DNA of 26,005 nt from JAWXCH01 sp034440595. Its GTDB lineage: Bacteria; Planctomycetota; Planctomycetia; Pirellulales; JALHPA01. A program made the position numbers and the translations under genes. The stretch is taken from contig JAWXCH010000223.1 in assembly GCA_034440595.1 (NCBI GenBank), positions 1 to 26,005 on the forward strand, given 5' to 3'. Positions 7,284-14,387 of the stretch are shown here, in pieces (position 1 is the stretch's first letter; each line of letters begins with the position of its first letter). Under the pieces are notes generated by a model. It did not search any database. It saw nothing but the letters and a program-made list of their open reading frames with translations, and had not been told where the DNA came from.

Positions 7284-10200
7284 GTGAAGGATGTTCACTA
7301 CAGCATGGAGGATCGGCTAGTGGGATTACTTCGCAAGGCTAAGGAATTTGGTCGTCGGCTCCGCGTTTTCCAGGGAGACGATCGCAGCAGGTCCATTCCG
7401 TATACTTCGCAACTGCGCCTCTGCCGTTTTGAGCAACTGGAAAAGCGGCAGGTCTTTGCCTCCGATCTGATGCTCGGCGCAGTCTACTACGAAGAGGCCA
7501 CCGGTGACGACTCCGCGGCCGACACCATCCAGATCACCTACGAAGGTGGTGCGCCCGGAACGCAACTCACGCGAATCATCATTGACGGCGACAAACTGGG
7601 GGATGGTCTGTCGCTCGGCGATGCGTTTTGGGATATCGCGCCAAACGGGAAAGGCTCGTTTAACAATGTGCCGTTTAAGATCGAGTCGCATGATGGGTTC
7701 TCGATCACCAATTACACGGTCGCTGACGGCGGCACGCAGTTGATCATTGATGTTTCCGGCTGGGACGCAGGCGAAAAGCTTGTCTTCTCTTTGGATGTCG
7801 ACGAACAGGGCCTCTTCAATTCGACCGCTGTTGCGGAAGGTGGTGAATTTGAAGGTTCCAAGCTGACGGGCTACTTCACCAACCCCCATTTTGAAGATGT
7901 CACCGCCACGGCGATCTTCTACGATTACTACGACGATGAATTCGCGGCCGCGGCGGCGCAGGTCGGCGCGACATTGAACCTGCCGGCAGATGCCTACATG
8001 CCACCGGACCTGACCGACCGCAGCGATCGAACTGCCGGTGCAGTCGCCATTGTGACGCAGATTCCAAAGCCGATCACGATCTCGGGTAGCGTGTTCTATG
8101 ACCCGAACATGTCGAATTCGCAACAGGGTGACGAGCCGGGTCTGGCCGGTGTGTCACTGACTTTGCTGAAGTGGAATGGCACCAGCTACCAGTCGATTGG
8201 CAAAACGACTGTGACCAATGCGCTGGGCGAGTACAAGTTCGACGGATTGCTGCCAGGTACCTATCGCGTTGTGGAAACACAACCAAGCGGGTACATGAGC
8301 GTCGGATCGAAACCAGGTGTTATCAATGGCAGCATGGTCGGCGTGCCTACCTCGCCGGATATCATCAGCGAGATCACCGTCCTAGGTGGCCAGGACAGCA
8401 CGGATAACGACTTTGCTGAGTTCTTGCCAGCGCAAATCAGTGGACGTGTGCATGCTGATCCCGAAGGTGATTGCACCTTTGGTGCTAATGACATCCCATT
8501 AGCGGGCGTGACCATTGAACTGCTAGATGCGCAAGGGCTGGTGATTCAAACCACCACGACTAACGGTCAGGGGATGTACTCGTTCACCGGCCTGACCCCA
8601 GGTGTCTACGGTGTCCGCGAAATACAACCGGCCGCGTACTATCAAGGTGGCACCAAGGTCGGATCGGCCGGCGGTGTGAAGGCGGACCAAGATCTGATTA
8701 CGCAAATCAACCTTGGCTCGAACGTCCAAGGTGAGAACTACAACTTCTGCGAGATCATTCCAGGATCGATCAGCGGTCGTGTACATGCGGATCCGGAAGG
8801 GGATTGCACCTTTGGACCGAATGATATCCCGTTAGCTGGAGTGGCAGTGCAGTTGCTGGATGCCAATGGCAACGTCATCCGCACCACGTTCACCAATCAA
8901 AACGGCGAGTACCTGTTCGATAACCTCGGACCAGGAACATATGGCGTTCGAGAAATCCAACCGCAAGGTTACTTCCAAGGTGGCACAAAGGTCGGATCCG
9001 CCGGCGGCATTAAAGCCGAACAGGATTTGATCACACAGATTGAAATCACGTCGGCCTTGAATGGCGTGCGGTATGACTTCTGCGAGAACCTGCCGGCCAG
9101 CCTCGGCGGCATGGTCTGGGCCGATCCAGAAGGAAATTGCGAGTACGGACCGAACGATACTCCGCTGGCTGGCGTGCAGATCGAACTGCTCAACGCGACC
9201 GGCACCGTGGTGGCAACAACGACCACCGGCGCGGATGGTCGGTACAAGTTTGAGAATCTGGCACCGGGAACCTACACCGTTCGGGAGATTCAACCAAGCG
9301 GCTTCCTGCAAGGGGGTACGCATGTTGGCACCGCCGGAGGAACGGTCCAGTCGCAGGACGTAATCAGTTCAATCATCCTGACCAGCGGGCTGTTTGGCGA
9401 TGACTACAATTTCTGCGAGAACATTCCAAACAGCATTGCTGGCCGCGTGCATGCCGATCCTGAAGGTGACTGCACCTTTGGGCCGAACGACATCCCGCTA
9501 GCGGGTGTGACCATCGAACTGCTCAACTCAACCGGCTCGGTGATTGCAACCACACTGACCAACGCCGAAGGGCGCTACAAATTTGACGGGTTGGCCAAGG
9601 GAACTTATTCGGTTCGCGAAATACAGCCGTCGGGTTATTACCAAGGTGGCACCAAGGTGGGCAGCCTAGGTGGTGTGAAAGCTGCTCAGGATCACATCAG
9701 CAGCATCGTGCTGGTCTCGGGAATGCACGGCATCAACTACGATTTCTGCGAAGAGATCCCAGCCAGCATCAGCGGTCGTGTGCACGCCGATCCCGAGGGT
9801 GACTGCACCTTTGGCCCGAATGACATTCCTTTGGCGGGCGTGAAGATCGAGCTATTGAATAGCAATGGCCAGGTCGTTCAAACGACTTATACAGACGCGC
9901 ATGGCCAGTACAAATTTGACAATCTGGCCCCAGGAACTTATGGCGTTCGCGAAGTTCAGCCAGCGGGCTACTACCAAGGTGGAACGAAAATTGGCTCGGA
10001 AGGTGGCGTCGTGCATGCCCAGGATTGGATGACGGAAATCGTCCTCGGCTCGGCAGCGGCAGCGGTCAACTATAACTTCTGCGAATTGATCCCTGGTAGC
10101 ATCTCCGGGCGTGTTCATGCCGACATGGATGGGGACTGCGATTTTGAACCAGGCGATATTCCGCTTACTGGCGTCGTTATTCACTTGCTGGATTTGAATG

Positions 10201-12026
10201 GCAACATCCTGGCCACCACAACGACCAACAGTCAGGGGCAATATCGCTTTGATAATCTTGCGCCTGGGACGTATGCGATTCGCGAAATACAGCCGCTGGG
10301 CTACGCACATCGCAGCCAGCATGTTGGATCGGCCGGCGGAATTGTGGCCGGCGTCGACTTCTTGAGCGAGATCACCATTAGCTCGGCCACGCAGGGGATC
10401 GATTACAACTTCTGCGAAGTTCCGCTGGGTGCCATTCAAGGATACGTCTTCCAAGACGGCCCTGATATTGTTTTGCCGCCTGGTGGTTCGACTGTCGATC
10501 CAACCACCTTGCGGGACGGCATTCGCAAAGCCGATTCGCGAGCGATTGCCGGCGTAGTGCTGCTGCTTGGTGACGCGTCGGGGCAGCCGATTCGGGACGA
10601 ACATGGCAATCCACGCATCGCCGTGACCGATGCCAACGGTTACTACCAGTTCACCGGATTGCTGCCAGGTTTGTACACCGTTCGCCAGATCCAACCGCAG
10701 GGCTATATCGATTCACTTGATAGACCGGGTACGACAGGTGGCTTGGCCATCAACCCACGCGACGATATCAGTCCATTGATACTCGAACAGTTGACGGTTG
10801 CACACAACTTTGACGCGATTATTCGCATCCCTGTTCCAGCCGGTTTCACTTCGGTGGAGAACAACTTCAGCGAAATTCGAGTGGCACCAATGCCAATGAT
10901 TCCGGACCCACCGCCGGTGATTCCACCACTGACGCTGTACTCGCCAGCACCGATTCGTCCCGACGCGCCTGCGATTGTGAATCCAGGACAGACCCCACTG
11001 TATTTGCAGGCCCCACGAATTCAGGGGAGTAGCGCCCTTGGCTACACCTGGCATCTCAGCGTTGTCGACGGTGGTCAACCGCGCGGTAATACGAACAGCG
11101 AGACGATGGTGATGGCCTCCGCCGGTTTGTTCGACGTGACTTCTTGGACCGGTGCGGACCTCAGCCAGACACGCTGGACGCTGGTCAAGGACCAGGCCTC
11201 CGATCGGCCCATCTTTGGTATCCAGGGTGCCACGCCGGTCTCTGGTGACTTCAATGGTGATGGGCGTGCCGAAATCGGCGTGTTCATCGATGGCGAATGG
11301 TTCATTGATATCAACGGAAACGGTGTCTGGGACGAAGGGGATATGTGGGCTAAATTAGGAAACAAGGGTGACTTGCCGGTCGTCGGCGACTGGGACGGCG
11401 ATGGCAAGGACGACATCGGCATCTTTGGCCGAGCCTGGGCTGGCGATCCTCGCGCCATTCAGCGCGATCCGGGTCTGCCGCACGTCTTTAATAAGACGCG
11501 CCTGGCGGAAAAGAACCTGCCTCCGAAAGAAGAAGATACGGTACGCACTAAGCGAACGATGAAGGTGACGATGGATGGTGCATTGCGTGCCGATCTGATC
11601 GATCACGTGTTTCACTACGGTGTCTCAGGAGATCGCCCTGTGGCTGGTGACTGGACCGGCAACGGCGTTGACTGCATCGGCGTGTTTAAGGATGGCGACT
11701 GGCATCTCGATAGCGATGGCGATGGTCGCTTCACGAGTCGCGACGAACGCTTCCAATTTGGTATGGTAGGTGACCTGCCGGCTGTTGGCGACTGGGATAA
11801 TGATGGCATCGACAACATTGGCGTCTACCGCAATGGCAAATGGATCCTGGATTCAAACGGCAATCGCCAGATTGACGACGCGGATCAGGTCGTTGAGCTA
11901 GGTGCAGCCAAGGATATGCCGATCGTTGGAGATTGGAGAGGAGATGGCCGCGACCGCATCGGCCTGTATCACGAAGGAACGATCGAACGCGCTGCGTCGA
12001 CCGATACGCCGATCATCCAGCGGTAA
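7284..12026 (+). CDS. Giant surface/extracellular protein with SdrD-B-like stalk and FG-GAP-like head
   Basis: 1580 residues. GTG 7284 or ATG 7305 may be the start; neither has a strong ribosome site. Residues 49-59 (FEQLEKRQVFA) match the short N-terminal motif typical of planctomycete extracellular proteins. A non-repetitive N-domain follows (about 60-260). The stalk has eight SdrD-B/Cna-B-like beta-sandwich modules starting at residues 266, 385, 496, 607, 718, 829, 940 and 1051. The six from 385 to 1050 are exactly 111 residues each. They share GRVHADPEGDCTFGPNDIPL, a YKFDNLAPGTYGVREIQP strand and a YNFCE end, giving two cysteines per unit. A Pro-rich linker (about 1205-1250) leads to a head with five GDWxGDGxDxIGxF Ca-binding-like motifs. 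No sorting signal or C-terminal membrane anchor is visible. It is probably an adhesin or cell-wall component; function is inferred only from architecture. Confidence 0.85.
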   Translation: MKDVHYSMEDRLVGLLRKAKEFGRRLRVFQGDDRSRSIPYTSQLRLCRFEQLEKRQVFASDLMLGAVYYEEATGDDSAADTIQITYEGGAPGTQLTRIIIDGDKLGDGLSLGDAFWDIAPNGKGSFNNVPFKIESHDGFSITNYTVADGGTQLIIDVSGWDAGEKLVFSLDVDEQGLFNSTAVAEGGEFEGSKLTGYFTNPHFEDVTATAIFYDYYDDEFAAAAAQVGATLNLPADAYMPPDLTDRSDRTAGAVAIVTQIPKPITISGSVFYDPNMSNSQQGDEPGLAGVSLTLLKWNGTSYQSIGKTTVTNALGEYKFDGLLPGTYRVVETQPSGYMSVGSKPGVINGSMVGVPTSPDIISEITVLGGQDSTDNDFAEFLPAQISGRVHADPEGDCTFGANDIPLAGVTIELLDAQGLVIQTTTTNGQGMYSFTGLTPGVYGVREIQPAAYYQGGTKVGSAGGVKADQDLITQINLGSNVQGENYNFCEIIPGSISGRVHADPEGDCTFGPNDIPLAGVAVQLLDANGNVIRTTFTNQNGEYLFDNLGPGTYGVREIQPQGYFQGGTKVGSAGGIKAEQDLITQIEITSALNGVRYDFCENLPASLGGMVWADPEGNCEYGPNDTPLAGVQIELLNATGTVVATTTTGADGRYKFENLAPGTYTVREIQPSGFLQGGTHVGTAGGTVQSQDVISSIILTSGLFGDDYNFCENIPNSIAGRVHADPEGDCTFGPNDIPLAGVTIELLNSTGSVIATTLTNAEGRYKFDGLAKGTYSVREIQPSGYYQGGTKVGSLGGVKAAQDHISSIVLVSGMHGINYDFCEEIPASISGRVHADPEGDCTFGPNDIPLAGVKIELLNSNGQVVQTTYTDAHGQYKFDNLAPGTYGVREVQPAGYYQGGTKIGSEGGVVHAQDWMTEIVLGSAAAAVNYNFCELIPGSISGRVHADMDGDCDFEPGDIPLTGVVIHLLDLNGNILATTTTNSQGQYRFDNLAPGTYAIREIQPLGYAHRSQHVGSAGGIVAGVDFLSEITISSATQGIDYNFCEVPLGAIQGYVFQDGPDIVLPPGGSTVDPTTLRDGIRKADSRAIAGVVLLLGDASGQPIRDEHGNPRIAVTDANGYYQFTGLLPGLYTVRQIQPQGYIDSLDRPGTTGGLAINPRDDISPLILEQLTVAHNFDAIIRIPVPAGFTSVENNFSEIRVAPMPMIPDPPPVIPPLTLYSPAPIRPDAPAIVNPGQTPLYLQAPRIQGSSALGYTWHLSVVDGGQPRGNTNSETMVMASAGLFDVTSWTGADLSQTRWTLVKDQASDRPIFGIQGATPVSGDFNGDGRAEIGVFIDGEWFIDINGNGVWDEGDMWAKLGNKGDLPVVGDWDGDGKDDIGIFGRAWAGDPRAIQRDPGLPHVFNKTRLAEKNLPPKEEDTVRTKRTMKVTMDGALRADLIDHVFHYGVSGDRPVAGDWTGNGVDCIGVFKDGDWHLDSDGDGRFTSRDERFQFGMVGDLPAVGDWDNDGIDNIGVYRNGKWILDSNGNRQIDDADQVVELGAAKDMPIVGDWRGDGRDRIGLYHEGTIERAASTDTPIIQR
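8436..10433 (+). repeat. Six tandem coding repeats of exactly 333 bp
   Basis: Equivalent ISG/LGG/IAG codons start at 8436, 8769, 9102, 9435, 9768 and 10101, and the next module starts at 10434, so every unit is 333 bp with no indel. Units 1, 2, 4 and 5 are the most alike. Unit 3 (9102) is diverged, with MVWADPEGNCEYGPNDTPL, and unit 6 has the more acidic HADMDGDCDFEPGDIPL. The module before (8079, 357 bp) and the one after (from 10434) are more distant and lack the paired cysteines. Confidence 0.95.
11244..11969 (+). repeat. FG-GAP-like coding repeats of 141 bp
   Basis: Gly-Asp of the GDW/GDF motif falls at 11244, 11385, 11646, 11787 and 11928. The spacings are 141, 261, 141 and 141 bp. The 261-bp step equals one 47-residue unit plus a 40-residue charged insertion (within about 11427-11590). 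Each motif is GD-[FW]-x-[GN]-[DN]-G-x-[AD]-x-IG-[VIL]-[FY], which resembles Ca-binding loops of integrin-type propellers. Confidence 0.85.
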
Positions 12027-12045
12027 GCAATCAGCATCTGTGTGC

Positions 12046-12062
12046 CACTGGCTCCGCCAGTG
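12046..12062. repeat. Short palindrome (REP-like)
   Basis: CACTGGC, TCC loop, GCCAGTG: a perfect 7-bp stem 20 bases after the stop of the giant gene. No T-run follows. It may belong to a dispersed palindromic family; copies elsewhere in the genome cannot be seen from here. Confidence 0.55.
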
Positions 12063-12090
12063 CCGAACTCACAAGGATCGCCGCAAATCC

Positions 12091-12120
12091 TTCACCTCTC
12101 CCGCAAGCGGGAGAGGTGAA
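12091..12120. repeat. Perfect 13-bp-stem palindrome (REP-like) between convergent genes
   Basis: TTCACCTCTCCCG, CAAG loop, CGGGAGAGGTGAA. The stem is perfect and the element sits between the convergent giant gene (+) and the small coiled-coil gene (-). This CCTCTCCC...GGGAGAGG core is familiar from dispersed intergenic repeats in many bacterial genomes. It lacks a U-tract on either side but could still slow transcription from both sides. Confidence 0.7.
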
Positions 12121-12151
12121 ACGCTGCATCATTACGCGGTGTGCAACTGCA

Positions 12152-12322
12152 CTACGACGCGCGTAGCTCCTTCAGCTCGGCCTCGACCGCGTTTACTTCG
12201 CTCTCCAGCCGACGGACTTCTTCGGCGTCGTCCATCTGCTTCTTTGCACCGGAGAGTTGTAGCCGTAACTTTTGCAGTTTGGGCGTCAGCACTTCGATCC
12301 GCTTTTTGGCTTTCTTGTCCAT
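12152..12322 (-). CDS. Small coiled-coil hypothetical protein
   Basis: From the ATG at 12322, 56 residues: a basic N-terminus (MDKKAKKRIEVL) followed by leucine-heptad helix, ending AELKELRAS. It is almost entirely charged and helical, with a QLSGAKKQMDD midsection, and is predicted to be a coiled coil. An in-frame ATG at 12367 would add 15 residues of unlike composition, so the shorter form is preferred. It is last in the minus-strand run that starts at addB, 59 bp after the membrane-protein gene. No function can be assigned. It could be a structural or nucleoid-type small protein, but that is only a guess. Confidence 0.6.
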   Translation of the reverse strand: MDKKAKKRIEVLTPKLQKLRLQLSGAKKQMDDAEEVRRLESEVNAVEAELKELRAS

Positions 12323-12381
12323 GGAAAAATGTCCGCAGTCGGGCGTAATGAATGTTGAACTGAGCATTCCGCTCAGCGATT

Positions 12382-12942
12382 CTATAGTTCAGGCGATGAA
12401 ACCACAGAACCTGGTTCCAGGCGAGCTTGTCCCCCAGGTGGTGTCTCGGCGGGCAAGGTAGGCCCGACATGCGTCAAACGCATGATGCCTGAAATGGCAA
12501 CAACCGCCAAAGCCAATCCCAGATTCAGATTCAGCCAGAAGCGTGGTTGGTCGCGAAACTTCTGCGTGCCGGCACTTTTGCCGGACAGAATGCTAGCCAG
12601 TGCAAAAATGGCCAGCGCCAACATGAATTTCATGCCAAACATCGTCTGATAGAGGGAGTTGTACTGCGTTCGCCATTCGGCCCAGCCGGGGGTATGTTTG
12701 GTCGTCTGGTAGAACGACCAGAAGTTGATCACCCCGCTGACCAGCAGAAAAAGAATTGAGAGTTGAATCAGTCGCGACCAGCGGCGGCGAACCTGGTCAT
12801 TGAGAGTCTGCCGTTGCGTGGCATCCAACGTTTCCGTACTGGGCAACAGTGCAAAGCGGATGAAGATACTGCCGCCCACCGCGGTGATGGCAGCGACAAT
12901 GTGCAAAAACCGCAGTACCCAAGATAGAAAGTCGATATTCAT
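12382..12942 (-). CDS. Four-helix integral membrane protein, CopD-like
   Basis: 186 residues from the ATG at 12942, with GGAG about 11 nt upstream. In-frame codons continue upstream to 13050 but would place a polar stretch before the first helix. Four hydrophobic helices are visible: LRFLHIVAAITAVGGSIFI, LIQLSILFLLVSGVINFW, MKFMLALAIFALASIL and LNLGLALAVVAISGIM. A conserved-looking His sits in helix 1 (RFLHIV), and YQTMFGMKFML precedes helix 3. The pattern resembles CopD-type and other small heme- or metal-associated membrane proteins, but I cannot name the family firmly. The C-terminus is a Pro/Gly-rich tail. It lies 112 bp after the nucleotidyltransferase gene on the same strand. Confidence 0.7.
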   Translation of the reverse strand: MNIDFLSWVLRFLHIVAAITAVGGSIFIRFALLPSTETLDATQRQTLNDQVRRRWSRLIQLSILFLLVSGVINFWSFYQTTKHTPGWAEWRTQYNSLYQTMFGMKFMLALAIFALASILSGKSAGTQKFRDQPRFWLNLNLGLALAVVAISGIMRLTHVGPTLPAETPPGGQARLEPGSVVSSPEL

Positions 12943-13054
12943 GACGAGTATCACTCCGTAAGAATGCAGCCAAGGTCCAAAGCACGATGGTAGACCTGCC
13001 GAGGGCGGTTGTCCAGACCGTGACGGGACTGAAATAGCAAGCAAATCCAACTGC

Positions 13055-14311
13055 TCAACGTTTCAGACGCCGCTCAACGAGTTGCAAGGCGGCTTTCTGA
13101 GAGGATAGCTCTCCATCCAACTGTGCATTGCGGACTTCTTGGAGCAACTGGCCGAAAATCGGGCCGCGAGGCACCCCTGCGGTAATCAAGTCTGCACCGC
13201 TCAACAATGGCGGTGGATCAAGCTGCTCGCGCGGCAACTGAAGCTGGGCCTTGCTTTGCGCAAGCGCGGCAGGCAATAGGTTATCAACCGAGGCAATACA
13301 CTCTCCCAGTTGCAACAACTCCGGTGCACAGTCGTGGACCAGTATCGGCTGTAACTGCGACCAGCGTAGTTCTGCGTTAGCTAGGATTTCCGGATAATGC
13401 GTTAGGAGGTACTCAAGGGACGCTGTTTCTTTGTTGGAGAGCTTTAGCCGCTGACAAATCTGACGAATGACGGACGGATCGCTTATGCGATTGAGCAATG
13501 TCGCCAGCGCCAACGGAAATGATTCTGTGTTCAGTCGTTCAAGCAGCAAAATCGTGCGAGTCCACTCACTAGCAACCGCATGCGGTCCTGCGGTTGGCAA
13601 CGCTTCTGGTAGGACAATCGCCAGCAATCCAAGATCGTACAATAGCTGCACCGCAACCGACCTGCTGCTGTGGATCAGCATCGCACGTAGTTCGGCTGCG
13701 ATTCGTTCGGCGCTGACCACGGCAATCGCCGGTGCCATTCGCACGATTGCGGCAGCGGTTTTCGGCTCGATTGAAAATCCCAGTGTGGCCGCAAATCGCA
13801 CCCCGCGCAGCATGCGCAGCTTGTCTTCTTCAAAGCGCTGTTCCACCTGACCGATCGCGCGAATTTGCTTTCTGGCCAGGTCGGCTTGCCCCTCGACATA
13901 GTCGATCACCTGTTCGGCGACCGGGTCATAGAACATCCCATTGATAGTAAAGTCGCGCCGCTCGGCGTCTTCCCGTGCCGAACTGAACCGCACTGCGTCG
14001 GGGTGGCGGCCATCGGTGTAGCCCAGATCCTGCCGAAACGTGGCCACTTCAATCTGACCTGCCCCCGGCTGACCAAGCACGGTGATCACTCCAAATGCCG
14101 CGCCAATATCGAGTGTGCGCCGCCGACCGAACAAGGACTGAATCTGCTGTGGAAGCGCCGAAGTCGCCACATCGTAATCTTTCGGCGTTCTGCCCAGTAG
14201 CTGATCGCGCACACATCCCCCCGCCAAATACGCCTCGTAACCGCCGCTGCGCAGTGCTTCAACGACTTCGACCGCGAACTGGCGCTGACGTTCTGGCTGG
14301 ACGTTATGCAT
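13055..14311 (-). CDS. Class II tRNA nucleotidyltransferase / poly(A) polymerase family protein
   Basis: 418 residues. The N-terminal catalytic domain has GGCVRDQLLGRTPKDYDVAT (residues 31-50; metal ligands Asp45 and Asp47), the RRDFTING motif at 118-125 and the EEDKLRMLRG nucleotide-recognition helix at 161-170. These are the hallmarks of bacterial class II enzymes that add CCA, CC, A or poly(A) tails to RNA 3' ends. The C-terminal half is helical and lacks a recognisable HD phosphohydrolase domain. Length and motifs do not separate CCA-adding enzymes from poly(A) polymerase. The tRNA-Leu gene in this window does not encode CCA, so a CCA-adding enzyme is needed somewhere in the genome. The gene follows addA after 76 bp and may share its transcript. 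Confidence 0.88.
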   Translation of the reverse strand: MHNVQPERQRQFAVEVVEALRSGGYEAYLAGGCVRDQLLGRTPKDYDVATSALPQQIQSLFGRRRTLDIGAAFGVITVLGQPGAGQIEVATFRQDLGYTDGRHPDAVRFSSAREDAERRDFTINGMFYDPVAEQVIDYVEGQADLARKQIRAIGQVEQRFEEDKLRMLRGVRFAATLGFSIEPKTAAAIVRMAPAIAVVSAERIAAELRAMLIHSSRSVAVQLLYDLGLLAIVLPEALPTAGPHAVASEWTRTILLLERLNTESFPLALATLLNRISDPSVIRQICQRLKLSNKETASLEYLLTHYPEILANAELRWSQLQPILVHDCAPELLQLGECIASVDNLLPAALAQSKAQLQLPREQLDPPPLLSGADLITAGVPRGPIFGQLLQEVRNAQLDGELSSQKAALQLVERRLKR

Positions 14312-14387
14312 AGAGGTTAATATTCGGTGGAGATTCGTGGCACAGTCCGCCTATTTGAACGGACAAGCGAATCGCCCGCAATGTTCG

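Noticed and set aside
7326..8123. 265-codon minus-strand frame antisense to the giant gene start
   Set aside because: Composition is that of an antisense shadow; the plus strand carries clear planctomycete extracellular and SdrD-B features.
8436..10433. CRISPR or VNTR-type non-coding array
   Set aside because: Units are 333 bp, in frame and encode beta-sandwich modules; there are no short repeats with unique spacers.
9852..10694. 280-codon minus-strand frame antisense to the stalk repeats
   Set aside because: It is a by-product of codon bias in the repeated coding strand, has no family resemblance and no ribosome site.
12132..12470. 112-codon minus-strand frame and 106-codon plus-strand frame around the small coiled-coil gene
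   Set aside because: They overlap the better-supported coiled-coil and membrane-protein genes in other frames and have low-complexity Arg-rich translations.
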